DNA of 64,000 nucleotides from Ditylenchus dipsaci (Eukaryota > Nematoda > Chromadorea > Rhabditida > Anguinidae). The notes below the pieces were generated by a model that had not been told where the DNA came from, searched no databases, and was given only the letters and a program-made list of their open reading frames with translations. Shown one piece after another: positions 46,810-59,266 of the stretch; position 1 is the first letter of the stretch; each line of letters starts with the position of its first letter. The position numbers and the translations under genes were made by a program. Location: positions 186,001 to 250,000 of the forward strand of contig SADC01001386.1 of assembly GCA_004194705.1 (NCBI GenBank). The letters are read 5' to 3'.

Positions 46810-47820
46810 ATTGGGTTGTTATTGTTAACATCATTTTCGTTGCTGTTGTCTGTCGCTCAAATAAATACTTATAAATAAAAACGCCAGTCAATTCAAAACA
46901 AAAGTTGATGATGAAAGTGTTATAATACTCATGACACTCCTATTTTGAAATTTGCCTACTGTAAAACCTCTAACAGACCCGTTTCTCAAAAGGGATAAAA
47001 AATTTCTGCAATGGTTATATGTCTTTTGGGGACCGCACTTTAAGGACCAAGAGTTTGTGATTGAGCACTTTGTGGTAAAGAATGGGCGAAGCTTTTTTCG
47101 CCGCTTAAAAACTTTTTTGCAGCTAATTGTACAAGCGAGTATTTCTCGATGTTTTTTGATCGTAAATTATTTATTTTTACATCAGCATGTAGCCCGGAAT
47201 ATATAGTTTCTAATAAGTCATTAATATACTCGATGTAGTTATTAAAAGTTTAAAAAATACCTGTTTTTAGGAGGCAGGAGTTGTTCCATAAAAATAGGTA
47301 TTTCTTAAACTTTTAATGACTACACCGAGTCAATTGATGACTCATTAAAAACTAAAAATTCTGGGCTACATGCTGATGTGAAAATAAAAAAATTACGATT
47401 AAAAAACATCACGATTACAGGCAAAAAAGCTTTGCCCGTAAAGAGCTCATGGGTCAGAGCTTTGTTTGAAAAATGTACTTTTTTTTAAATTTATATACCT
47501 GCCTGCTTTCGTTCAACAAGTTTCTAATTTTAAAGTATTTTAACAAATATATTCGGTGCTTCTTCTTTATCAAATGAGTTTCTGGTCCTTTGGAAAAATT
47601 TGCAAATTGATTTTCAAACAACAAATGCAAACAAAAAAGTAATTCGAAAACATTATTGAGAAAATGTATGTGACCAAACCTTTGAGATGGTAATTATAAG
47701 AAAGATACCTGGTCTTTTAAAACGTGGATTTTAGTCCCTTTCACCCGATTCGGGTTGGTAAATCTGTAAAAAACCATGAACCGGTGATCCAGCTTGTATT
47801 CACACAGAATACGATTTTTT
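46810..47820. other. Intergenic with one palindrome
   Basis: A palindrome at about 47210-47355 pairs TTTCTAATAAGTCATTAATA with TCAATTGATGACTCATTAAA imperfectly, and AAAGTTTAAAAAATACCT with AGGTATTTCTTAAACTTT. No supported exon was found. Confidence 0.5.
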
Positions 47821-47836
47821 GACAAACGCTTTTCAG

Positions 47837-48090
47837 ATGCAAAAACTAGCAGGGGCCAAGCTGTTAAGGCTAGGCACAGTGCCTTCCACAAGTGCAATTT
47901 TATGCCAGTGCAGTTGCAGACTATTGAGTAGAACCTCTCCTCTTCACAGAAAATGCTCACTTTCCCGTTTAAAAGCACTACAAGCTGCTCTGGCCAGAGT
48001 CAATAAAAAGTTGGCCAGCAAGAAAATGTGCACAGTCCAGTTTGATGCATCTCCTCCGACACAACCATCCTTGCTTGCCACAATTATCGA
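47837..48090 (+). other. Possible coding exon upstream of the 48.2-kb KH gene
   Basis: After an acceptor TTTTCAG the frame is open with MQKLAGAKLLRLGTVPSTSA and later LKALQAALARVNKKLASKK, a basic amphipathic stretch. I found no clean donor joining it to 48163. Function unknown. Confidence 0.3.
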
Positions 48091-48162
48091 AGTATTTTCA
48101 GGGTTATTCACAAATAGTTTTGCATTAAAAATAAAAATTTAGAAACTAAAGGTTCTGCTAAC

Positions 48163-51100
48163 ATGGCCAAGCTCACCAGAAAAGCAATTAGCCATACCTT
48201 CCCTGCAGTCGTTGCGCGACTTCCCTTGCCCTTGTTCTATGAAGGCAAAGATGGCGAGATTCAACCGCACCGAGACTCCTTTAAAGAAGCCATTCTGAAT
48301 GGAAAATTTTTGTTTCGTCTTCTTATAAACCATGATGTGGCACAAGAAATTAAGCAAAATGGGCAAAAATTAATGAAGAAAATTCACATAAAGGTAGGTG
48401 GTAAATAGTACACCTCAACTACCGTATTTCTTTCAATTATTCGGCCGGCCACTTAATTTTCGGATGCCCAAGTATCGGAAAAATTTAAGGTCAGTCTCAA
48501 TATTTTTTGTGAGGAATTCCAAAATCGAAAAAGCGCAATGGGTGGGAAAAGCCACTAGCAAATACCCCGCCTCAACGATTTTCTTTTTAAAATGAAGTGA
48601 AAAGTACCCCGAATAGACATACAGTCAACGCTCTCCATAGTGATCACCCCAAAAGTTCGTTCCCACCTATGGTTCGACACTTTTTTAGCTTAAAATTCAA
48701 AGGGCATTGCCAGTTGTCTTCGGTCAGTCTAGTCCGGAATATCGTAATGATTCCGATTTTGTCGGTCATTTATGTAAATGGCAACAGTTTTGCCAAAAAC
48801 ACCCGCGGCTTTCTCCATAGTGATCATCTTTTTTGAAAATTAGGTGACCACTATGGAGAGAGCCGCGGATTTTCTTGGCGAAACTGTTGCCATTTACATA
48901 AACGACCGGCGAAATCGCAATTGTTGCGATATTTTGGACTAGCCGAAGACAACTGGCAAAAGCCTTCAAAATTTGAGTTAAAAAAAGTGTCGGACACCTA
49001 GGGGTGGGAACTAACTTTTTTGGTGATCACTATGGAGAGAGTCGACTGTATCTCAGACTCCAGAAAAAGTGCGTAAAACATTTTTTAGTCACAAGTTCCA
49101 TACGCTAGTCTATCCCAGAGCTTTAGTACCTAGCCTAAACTTGTTGTTCCAAAGGATGCTTGCAGCGATTTCGGGAAGGTCAGATTCTTGGGGAGTATTC
49201 TATGCTAGTAGCGCCGAAAGGGCAATGAACAATTTTTGGAAAATATTTACTCTTGGCTCAGATATATTTCCTCAAAGTCGAGGGCCCCTAAATTGTAGAA
49301 AATACGGTATCTAAAGTGGGAATATACTTTGAACTGAAAATATTCCCTTTGTCTTTAGAAATTATGGTCCTCATAAGACTCTAAAACTTCTAATTTTTAG
49401 TTTGGTGCTAACAGTCGAATCACTAAGGTCACAAATCCAGAAGCGTAAACTTCTAATTATTTGTTTAGCTGATGATTATACTGAAAAATTTAGAGTGCTG
49501 ACAATACTGTGCGATTTTGACAAAATAAGTTGTGTCTTCAAAGAACTTCTACCAGTGATCACTAAGGTAACATATTTGTAAAAAAATTAGATGCTGTGTC
49601 ACTCGTGCGCTTTTTATTAGTTGCAATTACTTACAAAGAATGGACCCTAAACGTGCCTGAAGAACTTCGATCAAATTTTTGGCGTATTCCTGTTAAGCGT
49701 TCCCAAGTCCATTGTGAATTTTTAGCGATTTTCGTCATGACAATATTCATCTTGGCGAATTTATTTTTTGGCAATTTTCATATTTGGCAAATTTCGTTTT
49801 GCAACGTTTGCCCCAGCCGCCTACACTGATGGTGTAGGGTGGGATGACACTAGAGTTTTGAAATCTTTGCGATTTTTTGGACTGGACTACCCCATCAGAT
49901 TCAGCAAAAAGCGTCAAAAGTTAGGTAAAAATGTCAGAATTACCAAAATCTATACCGAAAATATTAAAAACATCGAAAAAGGAATTAAAAATGGTAACAC
50001 TTTACTTGACCAATGTGGTTCGGGATGGCTGACAAGTTGATAAAAAAAAATTAATGAAATTTGGTATTTAGCACCAACCTTTTGAGGCCACAGAGTTACG
50101 ACTACTTTTTCATCGAGTCCATTGCCATTTTCTAATGGGACTAAAGGGGAAAAACGTGATCTTGCTAGGAAATGTGTTCAATTCCTTGATTTTAACTCAT
50201 AGTATTGACTGTCCCCAGTCCACTGAGAGGGTGATCATATTGTCGGGCAGTCAAGAAGACATGGTCCCTCTGGTTGCACAAATAGCTGTCTATCTAAAAG
50301 ATGAAATTGTGGTTTTAATTCTTGCTAATGCAAACATAAATGGTCGGTTTAAGCCTCCGATGAACAAGTACCAAGCTAGGAAGATGTATGATCCAGCGGT
50401 TCTACAAAATTGCAAAATCAGTCCCTCAGTTTATGGAGGGTATGGCAAGGAGTCGGAGATCAGTAAAGTCAAACAAACTGTTCATGTAGGTTACGCTTTA
50501 CATACAATTTGTAGTTTTTTCATACCTTTCTTTTTTTTTAATAAATCAATTACATTAGACCTGCTCGCTCATACAATTTTAGGCCCTATTCGAGAATGGG
50601 TACCGATTTTATACAAGAGTCCCTCCAATGGTTTTTTTCAAAATTTTTAAATGATTTTTTTTATTTTTAAGTCAGGCAACATCTTCAACAACATAACGGA
50701 ATCATTTCACACGAAAAAATTTCGAAAAAACCATAGGGAGACCCTTTTATGAAATCGGTACCCATTGTTAAATAGGGCCCAATTTTATAAAGCGCCAGCA
50801 ACGAAACCTTGAAATTTTGAAAACTTTATACCATCTACCGTATTATCTCTATTTATAGAACCCTTTCGACTTTGAGGGTCTGTGTCTCGGAGCAGAGAAA
50901 ATATTTTGCAAACCTGTTTATTACGTTTTCTTAGCTCCTGCGAGCTCTACCGTTTCCACTTTTTCGGTTTTTGATTTTCACCCAAAAATTTCAAAATAGA
51001 CCACAAATTTTCCCGATTTATGCAAGGTTGAAAAATTATAGATCCGGGTCTATAATTAGAGAGAATACGGTAGGTTACACTTCACATAAAGTTTATATGT

Positions 51101-54100
51101 TTTTCGTACACTTTTCTCTTTTTATTTGAAAAAACTTTACTAGCGAATGCCATCCAAACCGCCCCCCCCCCTCCTATCGATTTTCTCTTTTTAGACTTAA
51201 ATAAAAAGTATCCCAAATATTAAACCTAGACCCCGTTAAGAGTGCGTAAGACATTTCTTAGTCCCGGCTTTAATACGCTGGCCGACCCTAGCCTAAGGCA
51301 CAATAATTTAAACGGGTTGGCCAGACTTGCGGACAACATTTTGCGGACGCAACACTTGCGGACCAAATTTTGCGGACGCAACATTTGCGGACGAAAATTT
51401 GGGAACCGACTTTTGCGGATACAGTAGAACCTCGTTATAAACTACACCCAATATAAGATACACCTGGGTCCGGTCCCAAGTTAAATAACTCCCGTCAAAT
51501 TACCCCCCTATATAAGATACACCTCGTTATAAGATACAGCTGGGGCCGGTCCCGGGGTGTATCTTATAACGAGGTTCGACTGTAAACCGAAGTTTGGCAG
51601 AAAAGGAGCTGAAAAAGAAGGTATCTCAAGCCGGAGTGAAGGATGACAGCATTAAAAACTAAGTTAGTCGAACCTGTGACTTAGGCGATGCTCATATGAA
51701 GTTCGCAAATTCTCGTTCGCAAATCTTTGTCCGCAGTTTCTCGTCCGCAAATCTTTGTGCGCAAGTTCTCGTCCGTAAACGTTGAGCCGCAAAACCTCAT
51801 CCGCAAAGCTTTGTCCGCAATAATCACGCCCGGAAACACGCATCCGCAAAATATTGTCCGCAAGTCTGGCCAACCTATTTAAACCAGGGTACGTAACTAG
51901 AAATTATAAAAATAAGGACACTTGGTCAAAATAAGGACATTTTCGGGTATTTTGGCAAAAATATGCTATTTTATCCAGTGCTTATTGCTTCTTTGGTGCT
52001 AAAAAATAAGATTTTGACTAAAAATTCTAAAAAAAAATAAGATTTGGGGTCCCGAAATAAGGACAAATCTTATTAATAAGGACGTTTACGTTCCCTGATT
52101 TAAACGTATTTTGTAGTTACATGGGGGTAAAATAAGGCGGTGGGTATTATTAGCGCCAAAAAATGGGTGGGTAAAGTTACCCAAAGTGGGTGGGTAACGC
52201 ATGTTATGTTCAAGACCGATTTTCTTCCAATTTCTGTAAACTCATGCCGGATATCTTTCCGGAACCCTAAAATTAAACTTCTTAGCTATCTTTTAAGCAC
52301 ATAACTGGAAAAATAAGATGGATTTAAAAAAAAAATTAAGTCCCTCCAAATTATAGATAGCGTATTTTGGCCTGGATATTGATATTTTCATGTTGAAGCC
52401 CACTTTTCTGCAATTTTTGGCGAAATAATGTATGATATCTTTGCGGAACCCTCAAGTACAACATCTTGGCTTCATTTTAAGCACAAACACGTATACTTGA
52501 AATTGCTTCTAAATTTTTTTCTTGCCCTCTAAATTAGTGATGGTGGATTTTAGCCTGAATTCAAGGTGGATTTCTGTGTTTACCTACTTTTCTGCAAGGT
52601 AGGGTTGGTATATGGCCAGTAAGGGTGGGTAGGTAGCCAGATAGTATAGTTAAGTGTTCAGGTGGAATCTCTACAGTAAAACTTTGATATAACGTACACC
52701 CTGGGGGTCAGGTGTATGTTATAGTAGACGAGGATAGGCAAGGGTAGGCAAGGCTAGGCGAGGATAGGCGAGGACGGGCAAGGGTAAGCAAGGCTAGGCG
52801 AGCATAGGCGAGAATAGGCGAGGATAAGTAAGGGTAGGCGAGGATAGGCCAGATATAGTAGGTGGGTTATCAAGTAGGGCCCTCTACTCTAACCATTAAC
52901 GCACTCGAAAGATTAATCTACCCGAACTACTAATGTAAATGAACCACTATTGTTCCCGAACCACAAGAATAGTGCCCAAACCACTAATGTTAGTGAACGA
53001 TAAGTTATTTCTGTCATTTTTTAAAGAGAATCGGGCGCTGCGATATATCGCAGCGGAACATCGCAGCGCACGCAGCAAATTTGGGCCAAAAACATCGCAG
53101 CGCAACATCGCAAAAAGGCAAAACCGATACTCTAAATATAATCTTGCAGTCATTATAAATGACTGAAAAGTTTTATTTAAGTCAGAAAAAGAAAAATTTG
53201 AACTTTAAAATCTGGCGGGAATTTTAAAAAGTTTTGATAGGTAAGGGGCTAGCAAGGCGAAATTTCCGGAAAATAACTTTTTTTTCTCTCAAATACCAAA
53301 TCTGATGATGGCAAACATAGTGAACACGAAAAAAATATTATTATTCATGAATATCAGATTTGCAATGTTGTTGATAAAAAAGTGAGTTTGAGGGGGACTA
53401 CCGACTTTGTGATCAGCTTAATATTGCTGCCCGCGCTCATGCTCACACTTCGGCGCTGTTGTATGCTAAAATTTGCAAAATAAGCTGACTTATTTATTTA
53501 GATAAAACCTTTTTAAATTATATTTCGTTTATACCCATGTAATTAAACGCGTTATTCTCAAATATGTTTTTAGTTGAGCATTCCCAACTGGCTGGCCAGG
53601 TTGATATTAACTTTTTCAAAGTCTCAAATAAAATATGATTTTAGGGCTCATCTCCATAATGAATTCACTGAGATAAGTCGATGTCGATATTTACTCAACA
53701 CTCAGACAAGAGTAAAGGTTGGAGAGGGCAGTGATCAAGAAGAGAATAGCAGTTTAAAAATAGTAGGCTCACCACACCGAATACAGGCTGCAGTTGTGCT
53801 CATCAAAAAGAGGTGATAATACAAATATTTAAGTGAATTAACCAATTACAACAAGGCTCAAATTGTTTTGCCCCGCCAAATTACTGATTTACCCCGCCAA
53901 ATTATTTTTTTACCCCGCCAAATTTGAATTTTGAGCAAAATACTCGTTTACCCGCCAAATTACTGATTTACCCCGCCAAATTTGAATTTACCCCGCCAAA
54001 TTCGAATTTTCGGTGAAATACTGCAGTAAATTTTGCGGGAATTCAGATTTTATAGTCAAAAATGACTCGGATCCCTCAGAATCCCACCCCGGAATGGCCA

Positions 54101-54949
54101 GAAGCCCCTGAAAGTTGGTTTTTGGGGGTTTACTAAAGGGGGGGTAAACTTTTTGCGAAAAATCGATTGAGCGGATCAGATTTCGGGTCCGATGTGCTCA
54201 ATCGCTCAGGATTCCACCCTTAACCATTCTCAACTATCTTAAACCAACCTAAGCACTGATTTAGGGCAGTTAGATACTGGTCTGGAGCAGTTTGGGATGG
54301 TTTAGGGTGGTTTAAGATGGTTGAGAATGGTTAAGGGTGGAATCCTGAGCGATTGAGCCCATCGGACCCGAAATCTGATCCGCTCAATCGATTTTTCGCA
54401 AAAAGTTTACCCCCCCCCTATGGTAAACTCCCAAAAAACCAACTTTCAGGGCTTCTGGCCACTCGGGGTGGGATTTTGAGCGATCCAAGTCATTTTTGAC
54501 TATAAAATCTGAATTCCCGCAAAATTTACTGCAGTATTTCACCGAAAATTCGAATTTGGTGGGGTAAATTCGAATTTGGTGGGGTAAATTCAAATTTGGC
54601 GGGGTAAATCAGTAATTTGGCGGGGTAAACGAGTATTTTGCTCAAAATTCAAATTTGGCGGGGTAAAAAAATAATTTGGCGGGGTAAATCAGTAATTTGG
54701 CGGGGTAAATTAGTTACAGCCTTACAACAATTACTTTACAGTCTTCGCCGAACAAAGGTAGGTTGCGAATACTTGGCTGAGGTCTACAAACAAAGAGCTA
54801 AAACACTTACAATGAACAGCAACAGAAAATGGTGGGAAGAAAAAGCCAGACAAATAAATCGAACAGAGCAAGATGACCAACATTTACTCAATAATAGTGC
54901 CGAGACTCCAGAGCCTCAACACTTATACCCTGATACAGATTGTCAACAG
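48163..54949 (+). CDS. Three-KH-domain RNA-binding protein (hnRNP K/PCBP-like), most complete copy
   Basis: The exons are 48163-48393, 49401-49413, 49469-49566, 50072-50308, 50354-50485, 53574-53812 and 54742-54949, with no frame breaks; a further 3' exon is likely. The start is MAKLTRKAISHTFPAVVARL. KH1 spans FLFRLLINHDVAQEIKQNGQ to FRVLTILCDFDKISCVFKEL. KH2 spans ELRLLFHRVHCHFLMGLKGK, with an intact GLKG loop, to DCPQSTERVIILSGSQEDMV. The 132-nt exon has YDPAVLQN...YGGY. KH3 is LSIPNWLARLILTFSK to SSLKIVGSPHRIQAAVVLIK. The tail SLRRTKVGCEYL...NRKWWEEKARQINR resembles that of the 36.6-kb gene. Expected role: binding C-rich RNA. The 13-nt exon with donor GTCGAA is the weakest part. Introns host MITEs and a giant palindrome. 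Confidence 0.75.
48422..49307. mobile_element. CCGTATTT-family element interrupted by another MITE
   Basis: It starts CCGTATTTCTTTCAATTATTC and ends CCTAAATTGTAGAAAATACGG, with TA outside both ends. The MITE 48622-49048 lies within it. It occupies the first KH gene intron. Confidence 0.6.
48622..49048. mobile_element. TA-flanked palindromic MITE
   Basis: CAGTCAACGCTCTCCATAGTG at the left is mirrored by CACTATGGAGAGAGTCGACTG. The arms are complementary up to a centre near 48835 (TCTCCATAGTGATCAtct type repeats), with TA on both sides. Confidence 0.85.
50838..51070. mobile_element. TA-flanked MITE, CCGTATTT family
   Basis: CCGTATTATCTCTATTTATAG at the left is mirrored by CTATAATTAGAGAGAATACGG at the right. 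It lies in the 3.1-kb KH gene intron. Confidence 0.8.
51308..51890. mobile_element. Inverted-repeat element with GGTTGGCCAGACTTGCGGAC ends
   Basis: GGTTGGCCAGACTTGCGGAC at the left is mirrored by GTCCGCAAGTCTGGCCAACC at the right. Sub-terminal TTGCGGACGCAACA-type repeats are inverted. A TA-flanked MITE (51422-51572) is nested inside. The ends show no clean 8-bp TSD. Confidence 0.75.
51422..51572. mobile_element. TA-flanked MITE, nested
   Basis: CAGTAGAACCTCGTTATAAAC at the left is mirrored by CTTATAACGAGGTTCGACTG at the right, TA outside. Inner copies of CCTGGGTCCGGTCCC / GGGGCCGGTCCC. Confidence 0.85.
51900..53570 (+). other. KH gene intron, repeats only
   Basis: It contains a lone MITE end (TACAGTAAAACTTTGATATAAC, 52674-52725), the minisatellite at 52726-52860 and CGCAGCGCAACATCGCA-type repeats (53040-53115) related to those at 28270 and 29160. 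No exon was found. Confidence 0.5.
52726..52860. repeat. GAGGATAGGC minisatellite
   Basis: About thirteen 10-bp units (GAGGATAGGC, AAGGGTAGGC, AAGGCTAGGC variants). Confidence 0.85.
53850..54712. repeat. 860-bp palindrome inside the KH3-tail intron
   Basis: The outer arms are arrays of TTTACCCCGCCAAATTACTG and their complements. The inner arms share AAGCCCCTGAAAGTTGG, GCGAAAAATCGATTGAGCGG and GGATTCCACCCTTAACCATTC with their complements. The centre is near 54280. It is the same family as 28548-28984, and a worn copy of the outer repeat lies near 56210-56600. Confidence 0.9.
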
Positions 54950-55021
54950 GTTGGCTTGCTAAAATTCAAAATTATTTTTACTGAAAGACTATATTTTTAC
55001 TAATTGCAGGGCTATAGTACA

Positions 55022-55640
55022 CTATTTGGAGTAGCCCGAAAATGCGTTTTTTGAAGGTCTCAGTATTTTTTAGGCCCTAAAACGATAGAAAAGACGAAAA
55101 AAAAAGTGTGGGAAGGACATTTTTCGAATTTTTTTCGCCTTGGTCTCCCACGTGGTTTTCGGCCATTTTTTGCCTTAGTCCCGTTATGGTTTTTGGTCAT
55201 TTTTGACTTGGTCATCCCTGTTGGACCTTTATAGATAAAATTTGAATATAGTTTTGAATACTGGGCCTATCGCATAAAGAAACTATGGTATGCATGTTTT
55301 TTCATGCATCCACAGCCACTTTAGAGTGATTTGTGTCCAAGGTACGTGTGTGTGCATCTCCACTCCAAGCCCCAAGTGCACGCACCCACTTATCTTAGAC
55401 ATGATCTCGAGCAAGACACTTGATCATAAAATGCATATAAGAGACTATTTTGCCAGCTTCAGTGACCAAAACGGGGTAAAATACCAAAAACAACCAAAAA
55501 TTACAGGGAGACCAAGGCGAAAAAGACTCTAAAAATGTCCTTCCCACACTTTTTTTTTCGTTTTTTTCTATCGCTTTCAGGGCCTAAAAAATACTTAGAC
55601 CTTGAAAAAACGCATTTTTGGGCTACCGCAAATAGTGTAC
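55022..55640. mobile_element. Inverted-repeat element near the 3' end of the KH gene
   Basis: Arms about 55022-55165 and 55500-55640 are complementary (AGTACACTATTTGGAGTAGCC / TACCGCAAATAGTGTACTC region; GTGTGGGAAGGACATTTTT / AAAATGTCCTTCCCACAC). The centre holds a partial copy of the repeat seen at 20780. Confidence 0.75.
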
Positions 55641-55749
55641 TCCTGCCAATTGCAGTGGAAAAAAGTAGTGATCTTTATTTGTTCAACATAAAATTCCTAA
55701 ATTTCAGTAGAAAATTTCGTATCGTCATTTTCCGGAGATTTAATATTTA

Positions 55750-55851
55750 ATGCTTGCAGAGATTGATTTGCGAGAACTTCACTAGTCAGAAAACAATCAG
55801 TTGGAGCGACCCTAAAAAGCTAAAGTCTTTTTGTGATTTTTATGAGCTAAA
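55750..55851 (+). other. Candidate exon of unknown gene
   Basis: Between an acceptor GCTTGCAG and a donor AAG|GTTGGT the frame reads RLICENFTSQKTISWSDPKK then LKSFCDFYELK. It could extend one of the flanking KH genes. Not recognised. Confidence 0.3.
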
Positions 55852-57011
55852 GGTTGGTTAATTGATAATTAGGGGATAACTTCAGGGTCCACAATCCTAT
55901 TCAATTGTGTTTTTAGCATTGCGTTTTCGACAGACTCTTTAGGGGCCACTTTTAGGTAAGACCCCACTTGCGTAGCGAGAGAGATGAGCTAAAAAATAAG
56001 CGGTAACTTGCCTAATAATGGTCTGCAAAAAGTGGCGAACTAATAAAAAATCAAAAATCTCAAAAAAATTAAATTCTCGCAAAAATGGGTTAAAACCAGG
56101 GATGATAATGAAAAATTTTAAAAAAGGACATTTCCAACAAAAAAAATTGGCGCCAAAAAAGACCATCAGACTTTTCGATAAAAAAAAATTATGGCTGTAA
56201 GTACTTTCCCCCGTCAAATTATTCATTTACCTCGCCAAATCGTAAAAATTTGTTTCTCTTAAGTATTTCTTTAACTTTTTCTGTTAATTTTTTATAAGTT
56301 CTTTTACGTGTAGCCCTGGATCTCAGCTTTCTAACAAGCCATTCACCGACTTCCTGAAATACTAAAAGTGGGAGAAACAAGTCTTTGTATAGATGAAACT
56401 TTTTGAACAATTTGTTTCATACAATAACTTTTTTTCTCCAAATTTTCAAAATCTGAGAAAGTCAGTTGATACCTTGTTAGTAAGCTAAATTCTAGGCCTA
56501 CATTTTGGCATAAAAATTTATGAAAAATGTACAAACTTTTTGATAAAAAAACCTTTTCCGATTTGGTGGGGTAAAAGAATAATTTGGCGGGGCAAAATAA
56601 TTTGAGCCAAAATTTATAAACTGCCTACAAATAACTAGGTTTTTACAGTCTTCAATCGACATGTCGATAAATCCTTGCAAAATCCATTTGCACGTGTAGG
56701 ATTTTTTAAATTTAAAATCGACTTGTTGATAGATGATAATTTAACATTTAGAAATAGTTACTCATAAAATCTTGTATAAAATCCGCAAAGATCCTGTCCG
56801 GAAATCCTGCCTGATGCCAGACCCGCATTTCTAATTTCGAGTTTTATAAGGCCATCAATATTTCTGAAGTTGGATTTTTGAAACTGTGCTTTGTTTTCTG
56901 AAGATAACAAATCGAAAGTTTGGTCTAGAAGATTATAGGACCTAATCACAAACATAATTCTATCAATGCGCTTGGACAAGCAATTACAATTCATAGATGT
57001 CACTGTTTCAG

Positions 57012-57400
57012 GCGAATATTATGGAAGAAGCAGAGCAATTGTTGGAGTCTGAGGCTGTTTTCTGCCCATACCAAATACAGCAAGTTAGTGGCGCTCGAGT
57101 GCTGATGAGAAGAGCGGAGAGTAAAGATGGCAAGGGCAACTTTATCGTTACAATACAAGGAAACTTCAAAGAAATTGAATTAGCTAAGAGATTTATAGAC
57201 AATTGGTTGGTCATAGCTTTTACTTGTGAAAATCAGTTTAGAAAACAATATTTAGTGTATCCTTTCCTCTGCCCCCAAACCAACCAAACATGCACCCTCA
57301 AACATTTTTTGAAAACGAAACTAGTGAGCAAGAAACCGAATCAAATATGTCAGATAAAGAAGAGAAAAATGTGGCTAAAATGTTGCGTATGTTAGAACAG
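57012..57400 (+). CDS. KH-domain gene, partial (KH3 and tail exons)
   Basis: Exons 57012-57205 and 57256-57400 are joined by a 50-bp phase-2 intron, 113 codons, open at both ends. The KH fold is visible as AVFCPYQIQQVSGARVLMRR and GNFIVTIQGNFKEIELAKRF. The tail is CVSFPLPPNQPNMHPQTFF then an acidic stretch (ETESNMSDKEEKNVAKML), followed by a donor. The phase-2 junction after the last KH helix is the same as in the other cluster members. Upstream KH1 and KH2 were not located. The worn palindrome material at 55925-56610 precedes it. Confidence 0.6.
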
Positions 57401-58406
57401 GTAATTTTTTGATAAAAACAAACTTTTTAAACTTTTGATCAAAATTTGACAATTTTGGAAGTGAAAGTATTCGGAAGGTCTCCTCATTTTTTCGCATATA
57501 TTTCTCGAACACATGATTTTGTTAGAATTCTGAATTTTGGCTGTTTTCTTTTAAAATCATGTTTTACCAGTTTTTGAAATGTTTTAACACGGAACGACCA
57601 TTTGTCTTAAAGGTTTATTCTTGTGCAGAATTTCATGCTGAACACGATGGTGGAAAAAAATTGAAAAGAGTCACTCTATGGTGGTCAGCTGCCTCTGCGA
57701 ACCATCAGTGTCATGATTTTTGCCTATGCAGCTTCCAATGGGTAAATCATGCTAATTTCTTGACAGGTCAATTTGATTTTATGTGCAAAAGAAAGCGCAA
57801 GTTACCAGCTTTCTAATGACATATCGTTGAGGTATTAATGACAATCTAATGAAATTTTTTTTGGCTTACAGAAAGCATTGTGTTTTTTCAAAAACGTCTT
57901 TCATACCAAAATCAGTGATGTTTTGTGTACACATGAAAACGCTCAAATGTTTTGTGTTGCGGTTACATTTTTGTAAACAAATGGCGCTACCATGTCAGCG
58001 AAAAAAATGATTGCGAAATAATAGAATTGCGATAAGGCTGAATTGCGCAAAAATACAATTGTTCAAAAATAAGAATTCGTAAAAAATTAAATTTATTTTG
58101 AAAATATTTCGCAAAAATAGGGTTTTCGAAAAAAAAGGTTTGACAAATATTTGTTTGCTAAATAAATGGTTTGTTCAGAGTTTTCAACAGCCGTCGCACT
58201 TTTAGCTTTTTCCTGAATTTTCGGGTGGTCCACTTGGATGTCCCCCACCCTAACCCCAATTCCTGGGTAGGTACCTCCTTGTCAGGAGGGCGTCCACCTG
58301 GGTGACCTAAAAATGGAAGTAAAAAAATTAAGTTTACACTTAGTGGGACTAGAACCAGTAACCTCGGTGACGGCGACCCTCCCCAGCAACCCCTCCCCAA
58401 TTTAGA

Positions 58407-58723
58407 CCAGGTGGTCGACCACTTGGATCAAAAAATTTTTTTTTACGTTTTCGGGTTCCAAAAAAATTTTTCTGCACTAATTCGAGCATGCTGAATATGG
58501 TTCGACAGTGCTAAAATCACGTTTCATTGAGAAATTTTTGAGTTATCGCTAACGATTGATTTTGATGAATCAATCGTTAACGATAACTCAAAAATTTCTC
58601 GATGAAACGTGATTTTAGCACTGTCAAACCATATTCAGCATGCTCGAATTAGTGCAGAAAAATTGTTTTGGAACCCGAAAACGTAAAAAAAAATTTTTGA
58701 TCCAAGTGGTCAACCACTTGGTT
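58407..58723. repeat. Palindrome with CCACTTGGATCAAAAA arms
   Basis: Arms starting ACCACTTGGATCAAAAAATT and ending with the complement meet near 58563 (TTGATTTTGATGAATCAA). Internal GCACTAATTCGAGCATGCTG is conserved in diverged copies at 6765, 7330, 33260 and 60870-61120. Confidence 0.85.
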
Positions 58724-59266
58724 TTCCGGTGGTCCACTTGGATATCCATGTAAATCGCCACTCCAAATTTTTGAGGTTACAGGCTCGAATCCTCACACCC
58801 TTTCAAAATTCAAATTTCCTTGTAGTTCAACTTAAACAAAACGCCAAGAATTAAATTGGCGTTTTTATCCGCCTTTTTAAATTTTTTGTCTTTTCTTCAC
58901 CAAAATGAACTGTTTTTTGCAAAAAGCACACGGTCTTTTACTCCAAAGGATCTTTTGTTTAGAAATTGCATCTTATGTCTTTTTCAAAATCTTGTTTGTC
59001 CGTATCATGAATTCCGGAAATAATATTCTGGCATCCCACAACTAGTTATGTATCATGTCCATAAATGTACTAAAAGTGCCGTGAAAATTCTGTCGAGCAT
59101 ATTTTTTAAGCCAATTAATCACATACCCTATATCAACACCGCTCTATTCGAAAAAGAAAGTTCAAGCAGAGATTTTTATGTCAGAAAAAAAACAAATGTG
59201 GGAACAACATAAGACGGTAACGGACGATTTTTAATAGGAGACGATGGCTGGTCAGCAATTTCCGGC

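Noticed and set aside
47694..47978. 94-aa minus-strand frame
   Set aside because: It overlaps a more coding-like plus-strand frame and shows no motif or splice support.
49830..50010. Exon between KH1 and KH2 (GWDDTRVLKSLRFFG...)
   Set aside because: Its phase does not fit either neighbour, while exons 49469-49566 and 50072-50308 join directly in phase 0 like the paralog.
51308..51890. piggyBac element with TTAA target site
   Set aside because: TTTAAA-like sequence flanks the ends, but exact TTAA duplications at the element boundary are not present.
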